From assembly GCA_030407505.1 (NCBI GenBank), contig JASDDH010000028.1, positions 1 to 48,995 on the forward strand: a stretch of DNA of 48,995 nucleotides, given 5' to 3'. This DNA is from Planococcus sp. APC 4015 (lineage in GTDB: Bacteria > Actinomycetota > Actinomycetes > Actinomycetales > Microbacteriaceae). The notes beneath the pieces are model-generated. The model was not told the origin of the DNA. It saw nothing but the letters and a program-made list of their open reading frames with translations, and did not search any database. The translations under genes and the position numbers were made by a program. Shown here piece by piece: positions 16,701-25,145 of the stretch (within the stretch, counting starts at the first letter, position 1; each line of letters starts with the position of its first letter).

Positions 16701-19700
16701 GACCGTGGCAGACGGCACCGACTCGAGGTCGGTCTGGTCGACAGCGGTCACGTGGTAGTCGTAGTCGAGTCCGACCCGAGCCGTCGTGTCGGTGAATGCG
16801 GCCTCGGAGACCTCGCCCACGAGCACCGCGTCGGTGTCGAACGGCGACTGACGATAGACCTTGTACGTCACGCCGGCCTCGGCATCCCATTCGAGCGACA
16901 CCTTCGGTGCACTCGGGTCGGCGTCGATCTCGGTGACCTCGAGGCCGACCGGTCCGAGCAGGATCGGCGTCACCTCGATGCCGTTCAGGCGCGTGCCGGC
17001 CGCGGCGCCGTAGGCGCGCACGCTGAGCTGTCCGTCGGTCACGAGCACCGGTCCGCGGACGCTCTCGTTGACGGCGCCCGAACCGGCATTGCCGGTGCCG
17101 AACGCCCGACCCTCGAGGTCGAAGCTCGTGCGCGTCGACCCGATCCAGTCACCCGAGTAGGTCTTGACCGAGTACGTGCCGTTGGGCACGTCGAGGGCGA
17201 ACGTCGAGCTGTCGCCCGGCAGCACGAAGTCGCGCTGCAGGTCGTTCGCGCCGCCGACGGTGCCGCGGTCGCGTCCGGCGTTCGCCGGCAGGGCGACCTC
17301 GAACCCGTAGCCGAGCTCGGCGGTGTAGCCGGTGTTCGGGTTGACCTCGGTGTAGCCCGGCATCACGGGGTTGCCCGCGAGCTGGAAGTCGAACTTCCAC
17401 CGCGCCTGCTTCGTCGTGAATGTGACGACCGAACTCGCGGCGGAGTCGCCGAGGCCGTTCGTGGCGACCACCTGGTAGCGGTAGGCCGCGCCCTCGACGA
17501 GGCCCTGCACGATGACGCTCGTCTGGGTCGTGTAGGTCACGAGCGACCAGGCAGGCTCCGGGTCGGCCACGGCCTGGCGGTACACCTTGTAGATGTCCGC
17601 GCCGGGCGAGGCGTCCCAGCGCAGCTGCGCGCCGGCGTTCGAGATCGACCCCGCGACGAGGTTCGTCGGCACCGCGGGAACCGCGGCGGGCGGGGCGATG
17701 TCGATGACCTTCGCCGCCAGCGGATCGTCGAGCTCGGCGACATCCTGGGCGATCAGGCGCGCCATCTGGATCGCGCCGTAGTCCTGGAAGTGCGTGTCGT
17801 CGATCGTGCCGGCGGGCCGGCCGGGGAAGACGCCGGGATCGACGTGGAGGAACACCGCCTTGGCGGCCTCGGGACCGATCTCATTCAGATACGCACGGCT
17901 CGAGGCCGACAGGTCGACCAGCAGCACGTCCTCTTCGACCGCGAGCTCGGTCGCCTTGGCGACGTACTCGGGGAAGCTGACGTTGAACTGGCCGGTGGCC
18001 GCGTCGAAGCTGCGGCGCGAGACGGGGGTCACGATGATCGGCGTCGCGCCGCGCTGGCGCGCACCCTCGACGTAGACCCGCAGGTACTCCTTGTAGTCAG
18101 CCGGGGACGCGTAGCGGTCATCGACGCCCTGCGTGGCGTCGTTGTGGCCGAACTGCACGAAGAGGTAGTCGCCCGGACGGATCGCCCGCAGCACCTCGTC
18201 GAGGCGCCCCTGGGTGATGAAGTTCTTCGACGAGCGTCCGCCGATCGCATTGTTGGCGACGACGACGTCGGGGGCGAGGAAGCGGCCGATCATCTGTCCC
18301 CAGCCGGCCTGCGGCGCGTAGCCCGGGTCGTAGGTCTGTACGGTCGAGTCGCCGGTGAGGTACGCGGTGGTCAGCGTGCCGGGTGTGCGGTCGGCCTGGC
18401 GCGTGATGGTCAGCGCGTTGAGGGCCGTCGCGGTTCCGGTGATCTGCATCGTCAGCGTGCCGTCGACGAGCGCGATCGGGAAGGCCATCTCGAGGAACTC
18501 GCCCGCGACCTTCGTGGTGGGCAGCACCTTCGCGATCGACTCGGCCGTGATGGCGATGTCGCTCGCGGCGGTCTGGTCGCCGGCGATGAGCGAGACGACG
18601 TAGTCACCCGCTTCGAGGTCGATCTCGAATGTCGATCCGGATGCCGCGACGAAGTCGCCCCGCAGCGCATCGGCGCCGCCGCGGTCGACGTCGGCGGGTG
18701 CCGCCGTCGGAGCCGTCGAGAAGCCGTAGCCCCACTCGGGGTTGTAGGCGGTCGTCGACGTCACGCCCAGCGCGCCGGCGGCCACCTGGCCGGGACCGAA
18801 GTCGAACGTCACGACGTCGGCGTCGGGAAGCGGTGCGGGAGCCGCGTAGACGTCGGAGGTCACGACGGTGGATGCCGCGGAGGAGCCGGCCTGGTTGCGG
18901 GCGGTCACGCGATACTGCCACTGCGTCGAGGTGTCGACGCCCGTGTCGGTGTGACCGGCGGTCGCAACCGTCGCGAGCGGGGCGAACGCGCCGCCCGCCG
19001 GGGCGCGCTCGATGACGTACTCGTCGCCGTTGGGCACGGCCGACCACGAGAGCACCACGCTGTCGCGGGTGACCTGAGCCACGGCGACGTCGCCCGGCGC
19101 GGCGGGGGCGACGAGTTCGGGGATCACGCCCGTGCGCACCTCGGCCGACGGGGGCGACGCTCGGTCGTAGGCGCTGACGCCGACGACGGCGTAGGCGTAC
19201 GACGAACCCGACACGACGGTGGTGTCGCGGTAGGCGGCATCCGTCGCCTCGGCGATCGGTGCGAAGGCACCGGTCTCGTCGCCGATGACATCGGCGCGCA
19301 GCACGTCGTAGGTGGCGGCGCCGTCGGCGGCCGACCACGTCAGGTCCACGCCGTTCCATGCCACGCGGGTGGCGGTGAGATCGGCGGGGGCAGCAGGGAC
19401 GACCGGCGCGACGACCAGGCCGTTGAGGTAGGCGCCGAGGCCCGACCCCGTGAAGCCGGCGGTGAGCTGGCCGTCGGTGACGGTCGTGCGGAAGGTCGCC
19501 GTCGTCGTCGCGCCGCGAGCCGTCGTCTGACGCGTCTGCGCGGCGCCCTCGAGCGTGACCGTCGCGTTCGTGCCCGACGAGTTGGGCAGCGCGTCGCCGA
19601 TCGTCACGGTGACGTCGTAGTCGCCCTCGGGCACGCCGTCGAGGGCGAAGCCCCAGTTCACACCGGCGACGAAGTCTTCGGCGAGCGGGTCGGCGGGGGT

Positions 19701-20015
19701 GCGGCTGCCGGTGCGGTTGCGATCGAAGAGGGTGACCCCGTCCGGGAGGGTGATGCCCCACCCGGCCTCGACGCTGTACAGCGACGAGGTCAGCGCCTGC
19801 TGGTACCCCTCGGCGACCGGGCTGGTCGCGGTGCCGAAGTCGAATCGCCAGGCGCCGTCGGCGGCGGGCGGCAGCTCGGCTGCGCCGGCGGGCGCGGCCG
19901 AGATGAGTGCGGCGACGAGGGTCGCTGCGGTGGTCAGGGCGGCCGCGCGGGGCATGGCGCGGCGGCGGGCGGACGTGGGGGCGGTGGGAGCCTGGCGGTG
20001 CGGCAAGTGCGGCAC
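13743..20015 (-). CDS. Giant secreted rhamnogalacturonan acetylesterase-lyase fusion (CE12-like + PL11-like)
   Basis: About 2090 residues. Order (numbered from the GTG): Sec signal peptide 1-45 (cleavage near APAGA/AEL); beta-sandwich 55-205; two Fn3 domains 210-392; second beta-sandwich 400-545; GDSL/SGNH esterase 550-785; third Fn3; third beta-sandwich 885-1025; two more Fn3 to about 1205; lyase 1210-1810; Ig-like domains to the end. The esterase has S557 in GDS, GHND, and D739/H742 in IDDTHFQDYGA, like rhamnogalacturonan acetylesterases (YesT/RhgT). The lyase carries PL11 signatures (SSVGDVDGDGQYELIVKW, NIRAGAHYTQFQVFDLNGDG, ADLFGDWREEIAWR), like YesW/YesX. Together they would deacetylate and cleave the rhamnogalacturonan I backbone of pectin outside the cell. 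The start is the GTG after AAGGAGG, not the upstream ATG at 20042. No cell-wall anchor is seen. Confidence 0.92.
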   Translation of the reverse strand: MPHLPHRQAPTAPTSARRRAMPRAAALTTAATLVAALISAAPAGAAELPPAADGAWRFDFGTATSPVAEGYQQALTSSLYSVEAGWGITLPDGVTLFDRNRTGSRTPADPLAEDFVAGVNWGFALDGVPEGDYDVTVTIGDALPNSSGTNATVTLEGAAQTRQTTARGATTTATFRTTVTDGQLTAGFTGSGLGAYLNGLVVAPVVPAAPADLTATRVAWNGVDLTWSAADGAATYDVLRADVIGDETGAFAPIAEATDAAYRDTTVVSGSSYAYAVVGVSAYDRASPPSAEVRTGVIPELVAPAAPGDVAVAQVTRDSVVLSWSAVPNGDEYVIERAPAGGAFAPLATVATAGHTDTGVDTSTQWQYRVTARNQAGSSAASTVVTSDVYAAPAPLPDADVVTFDFGPGQVAAGALGVTSTTAYNPEWGYGFSTAPTAAPADVDRGGADALRGDFVAASGSTFEIDLEAGDYVVSLIAGDQTAASDIAITAESIAKVLPTTKVAGEFLEMAFPIALVDGTLTMQITGTATALNALTITRQADRTPGTLTTAYLTGDSTVQTYDPGYAPQAGWGQMIGRFLAPDVVVANNAIGGRSSKNFITQGRLDEVLRAIRPGDYLFVQFGHNDATQGVDDRYASPADYKEYLRVYVEGARQRGATPIIVTPVSRRSFDAATGQFNVSFPEYVAKATELAVEEDVLLVDLSASSRAYLNEIGPEAAKAVFLHVDPGVFPGRPAGTIDDTHFQDYGAIQMARLIAQDVAELDDPLAAKVIDIAPPAAVPAVPTNLVAGSISNAGAQLRWDASPGADIYKVYRQAVADPEPAWSLVTYTTQTSVIVQGLVEGAAYRYQVVATNGLGDSAASSVVTFTTKQARWKFDFQLAGNPVMPGYTEVNPNTGYTAELGYGFEVALPANAGRDRGTVGGANDLQRDFVLPGDSSTFALDVPNGTYSVKTYSGDWIGSTRTSFDLEGRAFGTGNAGSGAVNESVRGPVLVTDGQLSVRAYGAAAGTRLNGIEVTPILLGPVGLEVTEIDADPSAPKVSLEWDAEAGVTYKVYRQSPFDTDAVLVGEVSEAAFTDTTARVGLDYDYHVTAVDQTDLESVPSATVEVSFVDVDVSVPAAPTALEVQRIDKRELEIGWTAPANALYSLVFRSEVDGEQGELVGIADEPTYTDTDVLTTIPYFYTVVAVNAGGPGAASAQLETEAVTILQRQAEYLDRAPHANATDDGVLVTWRMLGTDPDEVAFHVYRDGARITETPITDSTNLLDEEGAAASEYVVTTVLGGVETTETEPFGVQDADYLSVPLQKPADAYTKDGQPYTYSASDSSVGDVDGDGQYELIVKWEPSNAKDNSQAGYTGNVYLDAYRLDGTRLWRIDMGVNIRAGAHYTQFQVFDLNGDGRAEVTMKTADGTIDGAGQPIGNASADHRNSSGYVLQGPEFLTVFDGLDGRAIDTIDYTPPRGDVGSWGDAYGNRVDRFLAGVAYLDGEKPSVVFSRGYYTRAVVSAYDFDGTSLTERWVLDTDDEGNESLYGQGNHNLAVADVDGDAKDEIVFGSATIDDDGTVLYSTDLGHGDALHVSDLVPSNPGLEVFAAHEDMGSSGNRGATMRDARTGDILWDIPAARDTGRAASADIDPRHEGAEGWAIGGDAAWNSPVGQLKSSTGELIAEKIPAANFLAWFDGDPLREIVDHSWDAATSQGTPTIGKWNWETETTDNLVTADGARSNNSTKGTPNIQADLFGDWREEIAWRSADSSELRIYSTTDETDLRIRTLMHDAVYRLSVAWQNTSYNQPTQTSFFLGDGMVEPPAPRIAVTGGPAGGTDTTAPTVTGVPADPTTVYEHQDLVLAIAADDAESGIRSFDVTFDGVPVAPTATIDLAGLSGERVLTVRAVDNAGLVTESSVRIVVSVDKTRPVSTLVAPTSGLLRELAVQVDATDAGGLSRIVANIYRGSTLVRSTQTRIDGATSGSHTATVALPDGTYTVKYNAQDAAGNISVTRTFDVTIDATVPVATAKVGDAYTVARGAGYDLISFKLFDAGKIDRVVLNGKVKDLTDNTWSDVNFVKPGVFGAVQGLNTLVVHDVAGNTRTVEFTLN

Positions 20016-20172
20016 GGTTCCTCCTTGTGTCGACATCGGCAAAGGATGACGGCGGGTGCACGCTGCGTCGCGGCATCCGTCGTCGGTGAACCGGGCGCGT
20101 ACGGACTCGGGCCCTGTCCTGTTCGGTTGTCACGGCACTGGGAGCCGCGGATCGATATGTTGGGGAAGACGC

Positions 20173-20320
20173 GGAAAGCGCATTCCCAACTCGACTCCGG
20201 GAAGTCTCGCACGGCGGCACGAGGCCTGGCAAGAGTCTCGAGAAACGTTTCCTCGAAATCGGATCAGGTCTTGCGTCGCCGGTCGACCGTCGCCTACGGT
20301 GTGCGGACAACGCTTTCCGC
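20173..20320. promoter_or_regulatory. Three LacI-type operator-like palindromes upstream of the pectin enzyme gene
   Basis: The divergent gap 20016-20473 holds three semi-palindromes of LacI/CcpA type: GGAAAGCGCATTCC (20173-20186), GAAACGTTTC inside 20239-20255 (a perfect 10-bp palindrome), and GCGGACAACGCTTTCCGC (20303-20320, arms GCGGA/TCCGC). Such sites commonly bind LacI-family sugar regulators that respond to plant oligosaccharides. No LacI gene is in the window. The rest of the gap shows no open frame of interest. Confidence 0.55.
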
Positions 20321-20473
20321 GCGCCTCCTCCGCCCCGCCCGACGTCGTCGTCGGCGGCTCGCCGGAGCGCCCGAGACCTCGCCGCCGACGTGATTACGGA
20401 CCTCGTCGGCGGCGAGCCCACCCCCACGGGCATCCGGGGGCCAGCCCACGTGCGCCGGCCGCCGGCGACTTCG

Positions 20474-20479
20474 TAGGCT
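20474..20479 (+). promoter_or_regulatory. Leaderless -10 box for the DUF4870-type gene
   Basis: TAGGCT, six bases (GGACGC), then the GTG at 20486. Confidence 0.6.
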
Positions 20480-20485
20480 GGACGC

Positions 20486-20848
20486 GTGACGACTCCTCCC
20501 GCCTATGCCTCGCAGCCGCAGCCGATGAACCCCGCCGACGAGAAGCTGTGGGCCGTTCTCATCCACCTCGGCGGCTGGTTCTTCAACTTCCTCGTGCCGC
20601 TGGTCGGCTATCTCGTGCTGAAGGACCGCGGGCCGTTCATCCGCTCGCACACCGCGACCGCGCTGAACTTCCAGCTGACGATCCTCATCGCCTACCTCGT
20701 GGGCGGCGTCCTCAGCTTCGCGTTGATCGGCATCCCGATCCTCATCGCGGCCGCCGTCGTCAACCTCGTGTTCTCGATCATCGCCGCCGTCAAGGCCGGT
20801 CAGGGCCAGTGGTACCAGTACCCGATCGCGATCCGATTCGTCAGCTGA
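20486..20848 (+). CDS. DUF4870-type small membrane protein
   Basis: 120 residues. An N-terminal Pro-rich tail ([12 protein letters not shown]) is followed by [35 protein letters not shown] and [17 protein letters not shown], the standard pattern of DUF4870 proteins with three or four membrane helices. The function of the family is unknown. The GTG start fits the leaderless -10 box. It is separated by 100 bases from glyS, which has its own promoter-like sequence. Confidence 0.85.
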   Translation: MTTPPAYASQPQPMNPADEKLWAVLIHLGGWFFNFLVPLVGYLVLKDRGPFIRSHTATALNFQLTILIAYLVGGVLSFALIGIPILIAAAVVNLVFSIIAAVKAGQGQWYQYPIAIRFVS

Positions 20849-20877
20849 CGGGCCCCGGGCGCGACATCCGGCGCGGA

Positions 20878-20883
20878 TAGACT
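20878..20883 (+). promoter_or_regulatory. Probable -10 box for glyS
   Basis: TAGACT lies five bases before an in-frame ATG at 20889 and 65 bases before the more family-like ATG at 20949. It gives either a short leader of about 60 bases or a leaderless form with 20 extra residues. Confidence 0.45.
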
Positions 20884-20948
20884 TGCGGATGCCGCGCGCT
20901 GCGGCCGCAGCGAATCTCGCGCTCTTCATCCCGACCATCGGAGCCACC

Positions 20949-22337
20949 ATGGCCGAGCAGTCCCGCCTCGACAAAGTCATCGCCCTCGCCCGTCACCGCG
21001 GGTTCGTCTTCCAGGCAGGTGAGATCTACGGCGGCTCGCGCTCGGCATGGGACTACGGCCCCCTCGGCACCGAGCTGAAGGAGAACATCCGTCGCCAGTG
21101 GTGGCAGACGTTCGTGCGCGGGCGCGGCGACATGGTGGGCCTGGACTCCTCTGTGATCCTGCCGAAGCGCGTCTGGGAGGCATCCGGGCACGTCGCGACC
21201 TTCTCCGACCCGCTGGTGGAGTGCCTGAACTGCCACAAGCGCTTCCGCGCCGACACGCTCGTCGAGGACTTCGAGGCGCGCAAGGGCCGCGCGGCTGAGA
21301 ACGGCCTCGCCGACGTGCCGTGCCCCAACTGCGGCGTCAAGGGCCAGTACACCGAGCCCAAGGCGTTCTCGGGTCTCATGAAGACCTACCTCGGCGTCGT
21401 CGACGACGAGTCCGGCGTGCACTACCTGCGGCCCGAGACGGCACAGGGCATCTTCATCAACTTCGCCAACGTCGTCACCGCGGCCCGCAAGAAGCCCCCG
21501 TTCGGAGTCGGCCAGGTCGGCAAGGCGTTCCGCAACGAGATCACCCCCGGCAACTTCATCTTCCGCACCCGTGAGTTCGAGCAGATGGAGATCGAGTTCT
21601 TCACCCCGCCCGAAGAGGCCGGGGAGTGGTTCGACCACTGGGTGCAGGCGTGCTGGGACTGGTTCATCGACCTCGGCATCGACCCGGAGAACCTCCGCCA
21701 GTTCGACGTGCCCGCCGAAGACCGCGCGCACTACTCGGCCGGCACGATCGACGTCGAGTACCGCTTCGGCTTCACCGGCAAGGAGTGGGGCGAGCTCATG
21801 GGCGTCGCCAACCGCACCGACTTCGACCTCAAGAGCCACACCGAGGCATCCGGTCAGAGCCTGTCGTACTTCGATCAGGCGTCGGGTGAGCGCTACATCC
21901 CGTTCGTGATCGAGCCGTCGTTCGGTCTGACGCGCGCGATGATGGCGTTCCTCGTCGATGCGTACCGCGAAGAAGAGGCGCCGAACGCCAAGGGCGGCAC
22001 CGACACCCGCACGGTGCTCAAGCTCGATCCGCGCCTGGCTCCGGTCAAGGTCGCCGTGCTGCCGCTGTCGCGCAACGAACGGCTCTCGCCGCTGGCCCGC
22101 GAGGTCGCCGAGAGCCTGCGCAGCCAGGGGTGGAACACCGACTTCGACGACGCCGGCGCGATCGGACGCCGCTACCGCCGTCAGGACGAGGTCGGCACGC
22201 CCTACTGCGTCACGATCGACTTCGACTCGCTCGACGACGATGCGGTGACGATCCGCGACCGCGACACGATGGCCCAGGAGCGGGTGCCGCTCGACGGCCT
22301 CGTGCCCTACCTCGCGGAACGTCTCCGCGGAGCCTGA
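20949..22337 (+). CDS. glyS: Glycyl-tRNA synthetase (class II, dimeric type)
   Basis: 462 residues, charges tRNA-Gly with glycine in the cytoplasm. It is the alpha2 type used by actinobacteria, not the bacterial alpha2beta2 type. It opens with the conserved [17 protein letters not shown] and DYGPLG. A Cys4 zinc-like site is C92/C95 and C125/C128. Class II motif 2 is [20 protein letters not shown] with R195, and motif 3 is [13 protein letters not shown]. The anticodon-binding domain forms the last 110 residues. The ATG 20949 is chosen from family N termini and GGAG about six bases upstream; an upstream in-frame ATG at 20889 is possible. A strong terminator follows. Confidence 0.96.
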   Translation: MAEQSRLDKVIALARHRGFVFQAGEIYGGSRSAWDYGPLGTELKENIRRQWWQTFVRGRGDMVGLDSSVILPKRVWEASGHVATFSDPLVECLNCHKRFRADTLVEDFEARKGRAAENGLADVPCPNCGVKGQYTEPKAFSGLMKTYLGVVDDESGVHYLRPETAQGIFINFANVVTAARKKPPFGVGQVGKAFRNEITPGNFIFRTREFEQMEIEFFTPPEEAGEWFDHWVQACWDWFIDLGIDPENLRQFDVPAEDRAHYSAGTIDVEYRFGFTGKEWGELMGVANRTDFDLKSHTEASGQSLSYFDQASGERYIPFVIEPSFGLTRAMMAFLVDAYREEEAPNAKGGTDTRTVLKLDPRLAPVKVAVLPLSRNERLSPLAREVAESLRSQGWNTDFDDAGAIGRRYRRQDEVGTPYCVTIDFDSLDDDAVTIRDRDTMAQERVPLDGLVPYLAERLRGA

Positions 22338-22344
22338 GCGAAGC

Positions 22345-22378
22345 GGAAGACCCCGGGGGCGAGCCCCCGGGGTCTTCC
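22345..22378. terminator. Strong intrinsic terminator after glyS
   Basis: Perfect 16-bp stem, 22345-22360 with 22363-22378 (GGAAGACCCCGGGGGC and its complement), closing on a very small loop. It begins seven bases after the stop codon and could act in both directions. Confidence 0.85.
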
Positions 22379-22384
22379 CATCGC

Positions 22385-22445
22385 CGCGAGACCGCCCCTC
22401 TGCAACGCTCAGCGGCGTCGAGCGTTGAGCGAGCGCGGTCTCGCG
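22385..22445. repeat. Nested-hairpin repeat element (GCGAGACCGC type), copy 2
   Basis: Perfect outer arms CGCGAGACCGC (22385-22395) and GCGGTCTCGCG (22435-22445). Perfect inner arms CAACGCTC (22403-22410) and GAGCGTTG (22420-22427). The outer and inner words match those at 8058-8118. It lies between the glyS terminator and the stop of the convergent flotillin gene. Confidence 0.65.
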
Positions 22446-22452
22446 TCGGGGG

Positions 22453-23928
22453 TCAGGCGCCCGCGGCGGCCTCGGCGACCTGTTCGGCCGGCGCCCCGGC
22501 GTTCTTGAGCGCGAACGTCTGCAGCAGCGCGCTGAGGTCGAGGCCCGTGAGGCCCTTCACCATCTCGGTGCCCTCGCCGAGCACCTTGCCGACGGTCTTG
22601 GTGAGGTCCGACGCGCCGTCGGTCGAGATGACGGTGAGGTTGTCGATCGAGGCGAGCGGCTCGGCCGCCGCGCGCACGATCTCGGGCAGACGCGAGATGA
22701 TCTCCTGCGCGAGCGCCGCCTCGCCGTACTTCTGCAGGGCGAGCGCCTTCGCGTCGGTCGACGCCGCAGTCGCCAGACCTTCGGCCTGGATCGCGGATGC
22801 CCGGGCGTCACCTTCGGCGCGCACACCGGCGGCGAGGGCGACCTGGCGGTCGCGCTCGGCCTCACCGGCGAAGCGCACGGCGGTGGCCGATGCCTCGGCG
22901 TCCTGCACCGCGGCGACCTTGTTCGCCTCGGCGATCTTCGTGCGCTTGTAGGCGTCGGCCTCGGTGGCGGCGTTCGACGAGTCGCGCTGGGCGGTCGCGC
23001 GCTGCACCTCGGCGTAGGCCTGCGCCTCGGCGGGCTTGCGCACCTCGATGTCGAGGCGCTCCTGCGTCACCAGCGCCTGCTCGGTGAGCGCCTCGCGCTC
23101 CTGCACGGCGACGAGCTTGTCCTGCTCGGCGGTCGCGAGCTGACCGGACGCCTGCGCCTCGGCGTTGGCGCGGTCGGTTTCGGCCTTGATGGACGCCTGG
23201 CGCAGCGACAGCGCCTTCTGACGCTCGGCGATCTGCTCGGCGGCGTCGATGCGGGCGAACTCGCTGGCGCGGGATGCCTCGGCCTCGCTGATCTCGGCGA
23301 CCTGGCGGGCACGGGCGGCTTCGGCGCGCCCGAGGTTGGCGAGGTAGTCGCTGCCGGGCGTCGAGATGTCGCTGATGTTGAGCAGATCGACCTGCAGGCC
23401 CTGCTCGACGAGATCGGCCTTGGTCTCGGCGACCACGCGGTCCGACAGGCCCTTGCGGTCCGAGATGATCTGCTCGATCGTCATGTCGCCGATGATCGAT
23501 CGCAGCGAGCCCTCGAGCGACTCCTTGATGATCTCGGTGAGCGCCGCCTGCTGCGAGAGGAACCGCTGGGCGGCACGGCGGACGCCCTCCTCGGTGCCCG
23601 ACACCTTGAAGTTGATCGACGCCTTGATCGCGATCTTGATGCGGTTCTTGTCGACGCCTTCGACCGTGATGCCGATCTGGCGCTGCTCGAGCGAGATCCC
23701 GAATCCCTGCTGGAGGATCGGCCAGACGAACGTGCGTCCCCCGATGACGACGCGTTGCCCGGTGACGAGAGCCTCGCCGGGGGCGGGACGCCCGGCGCCG
23801 CGCCCGACGATCACGAGGGCCTCGTTCGGGGGGACGCGCCGGATGCGGCGCGAGATGAACACCAGCAGTCCGAGGACGGCGACGATCAGGGCGATGATGG
23901 CGATGACCCGGATGAGATCGTTCGTCAT
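22453..23928 (-). CDS. floT: Flotillin family (SPFH) protein
   Basis: 491 residues. One N-terminal membrane segment (LIRVIAIIALIVAVLGLLVFI) is followed by an SPFH/band 7 domain (about 30-190, including RVPPNEALVIVGRGAG and RSIIGDMTIEQIISDRKGL). A long Ala/Glu-rich coiled coil (about 200-400, with AEAARARQVAEISEAEASRA) and a C-terminal tail complete the flotillin layout. Flotillins organise membrane microdomains and affect fluidity and membrane enzymes. The ATG is preceded by AAAGGACACC. Fifty bases upstream on the same strand lies an NfeD-like gene, the usual partner (as YuaF with YuaG/FloT), so the two are probably one transcript. Confidence 0.93.
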   Translation of the reverse strand: MTNDLIRVIAIIALIVAVLGLLVFISRRIRRVPPNEALVIVGRGAGRPAPGEALVTGQRVVIGGRTFVWPILQQGFGISLEQRQIGITVEGVDKNRIKIAIKASINFKVSGTEEGVRRAAQRFLSQQAALTEIIKESLEGSLRSIIGDMTIEQIISDRKGLSDRVVAETKADLVEQGLQVDLLNISDISTPGSDYLANLGRAEAARARQVAEISEAEASRASEFARIDAAEQIAERQKALSLRQASIKAETDRANAEAQASGQLATAEQDKLVAVQEREALTEQALVTQERLDIEVRKPAEAQAYAEVQRATAQRDSSNAATEADAYKRTKIAEANKVAAVQDAEASATAVRFAGEAERDRQVALAAGVRAEGDARASAIQAEGLATAASTDAKALALQKYGEAALAQEIISRLPEIVRAAAEPLASIDNLTVISTDGASDLTKTVGKVLGEGTEMVKGLTGLDLSALLQTFALKNAGAPAEQVAEAAAGA

Positions 23929-23978
23929 GGTGTCCTTTCAGAGTGGATGCCGCGCCATCGGCGCGGCAGAGGTCGGAG

Positions 23979-24446
23979 CTAGTCGGCCACGACTTTGACG
24001 CGGGTGCCCGTGTGCTCCACGACGCGGATGCGCACGCCCTCCGGGAGGGCCTCGTCGGAGTACGCGAGGCGCCGTTCGATCTCGTGAGGACCGTCGAGGC
24101 TGACCTCGCCGCCGGCCGGCGACACCGGGGACTTCGTGACGCCCGTGAGACCGATCGTCGAGACGGGTACGCCGTCGGAGCTCTTCGTGAGCCGCTTGAC
24201 CAGCAGCAGGGCGAGAAGGTAGGCGGCGACGGCCAGCACCGCCGCGAGGACGTAGGCCCACACCTCATCGAGTCCCGACGTGTAGGTCAGCACCCCCGAC
24301 GCGCCGAACACGACGGCGGCGATTCCGAGTGCGGTTCCCGAGATCGCGCCCTCGCCGATCTCGAAGTGATCGAAGATGTCGCCGACGATGAGCGAGATCA
24401 GCAGAACGGCGAGTCCCACACCACCGACGATCAGGAAGGGCAGCAT
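23979..24446 (-). CDS. NfeD-like membrane protein, flotillin partner
   Basis: 155 residues with an N-terminal hydrophobic helix (MLPFLIVGGVGLAVLLISLI), two further helices (about 33-90) and a C-terminal soluble OB-fold-like domain (TGVTKSPVSPAGGEVSLDG and PEGVRIRVVEHTGTRVKVV), the NfeD pattern. Proteins of this type are encoded with flotillins and help form or place their assemblies. A Shine-Dalgarno GAGGAGAG precedes the ATG. It is first in the pair with the flotillin gene. Confidence 0.85.
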   Translation of the reverse strand: MLPFLIVGGVGLAVLLISLIVGDIFDHFEIGEGAISGTALGIAAVVFGASGVLTYTSGLDEVWAYVLAAVLAVAAYLLALLLVKRLTKSSDGVPVSTIGLTGVTKSPVSPAGGEVSLDGPHEIERRLAYSDEALPEGVRIRVVEHTGTRVKVVAD

Positions 24447-24506
24447 GTCGGACTCTCCTCATCGGCGGGTGCAGGCCCTCCCACCCTATCCACAGGGTCG
24501 GCGGAG

Positions 24507-25082
24507 TCAGGAGCCTGCGCTCTTCGCGGCAGCCTTCATCGCCTTCTTGTTCTCGCGCACCTTCGCGAGGGATTCGGGCGAAACGATATCGGCGACGCTG
24601 CGGAACGATCCCTCGTCGCCGTAGGAGCCCGCCGCCTCGCGCCAGCCCGCGCCGGTGAAGCCGCACTGCTTTCCGAGCAGGGCGAGGAAGATCTTCGCCT
24701 TCTGGTCGCCGAAGCCGGGCAGCGCCTTCAGCCGCTTGAGCACCGTCGGGCCGTCGGGTTCGTCGCGGTTCCACAGTGCCGAGGCATCCCCGCCCCAGTC
24801 CTGCTCGATCGCCGCGCACAGACCCTGCACGCGCGCCGCCATCGATCCGGGGTAGCGGTGCACGGCGGGCGTCCGGGTGAAGAGCTCGACCAGGGCGTCG
24901 GGGTCGTACCCGGCGAGTGTCGCGGCATCCATCGCGCCGACGCGCTCGCGGATCTTCAGCGGGCCGGCGAAGGCCGTCTCCATCGCCACCTGCTGATCCA
25001 GCAGCATGCCGATGAGGAGGGCGAGCGGGTCATCGCTCAGGAGGCGGTCGGCGTCGGCGTCGCCGGTGATGTGCAGGCTCAT
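24507..25082 (-). CDS. HhH-GPD base-excision-type DNA glycosylase-like protein
   Basis: 191 residues. It opens with SLHITGDADADRLLSDDPLALLIGMLLDQQVAME, and a helix-hairpin-helix LPGFGDQKAKIFLALLG lies near residues 140-156. This matches the small actinobacterial HhH-GPD family often annotated as a base-excision repair protein. Compared with EndoIII/MutY it lacks a recognisable C-terminal [4Fe-4S] cysteine cluster (only two cysteines are seen), and its substrate is unknown. The frame continues upstream across the divergent gene, but the ATG at 25082 fits the family N terminus. GAGACT lies six bases upstream, a weak match to the leaderless box. Confidence 0.85.
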   Translation of the reverse strand: MSLHITGDADADRLLSDDPLALLIGMLLDQQVAMETAFAGPLKIRERVGAMDAATLAGYDPDALVELFTRTPAVHRYPGSMAARVQGLCAAIEQDWGGDASALWNRDEPDGPTVLKRLKALPGFGDQKAKIFLALLGKQCGFTGAGWREAAGSYGDEGSFRSVADIVSPESLAKVRENKKAMKAAAKSAGS

Positions 25083-25145
25083 GGGCTCAGTCTCGCAGTC
25101 GCCGGGCAGGCGTGGGAGTCTGTCGTCGATGGGAGGATGGTGCGC

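Noticed and set aside
20016..20042. ATG at 20042 or 20036 as start of the giant enzyme
   Set aside because: AAGGAGG lies just upstream of the GTG at 20015 and would be inside the coding region if the ATGs were used.
13788..20393. A 2200-codon open frame on the plus strand, opposite the rhamnogalacturonan enzyme
   Set aside because: It is Arg/Val/Asp-rich low-complexity translation with no domain, mirrors the codon structure of the real gene and has no start signal. It is an antisense shadow of a high-GC gene.
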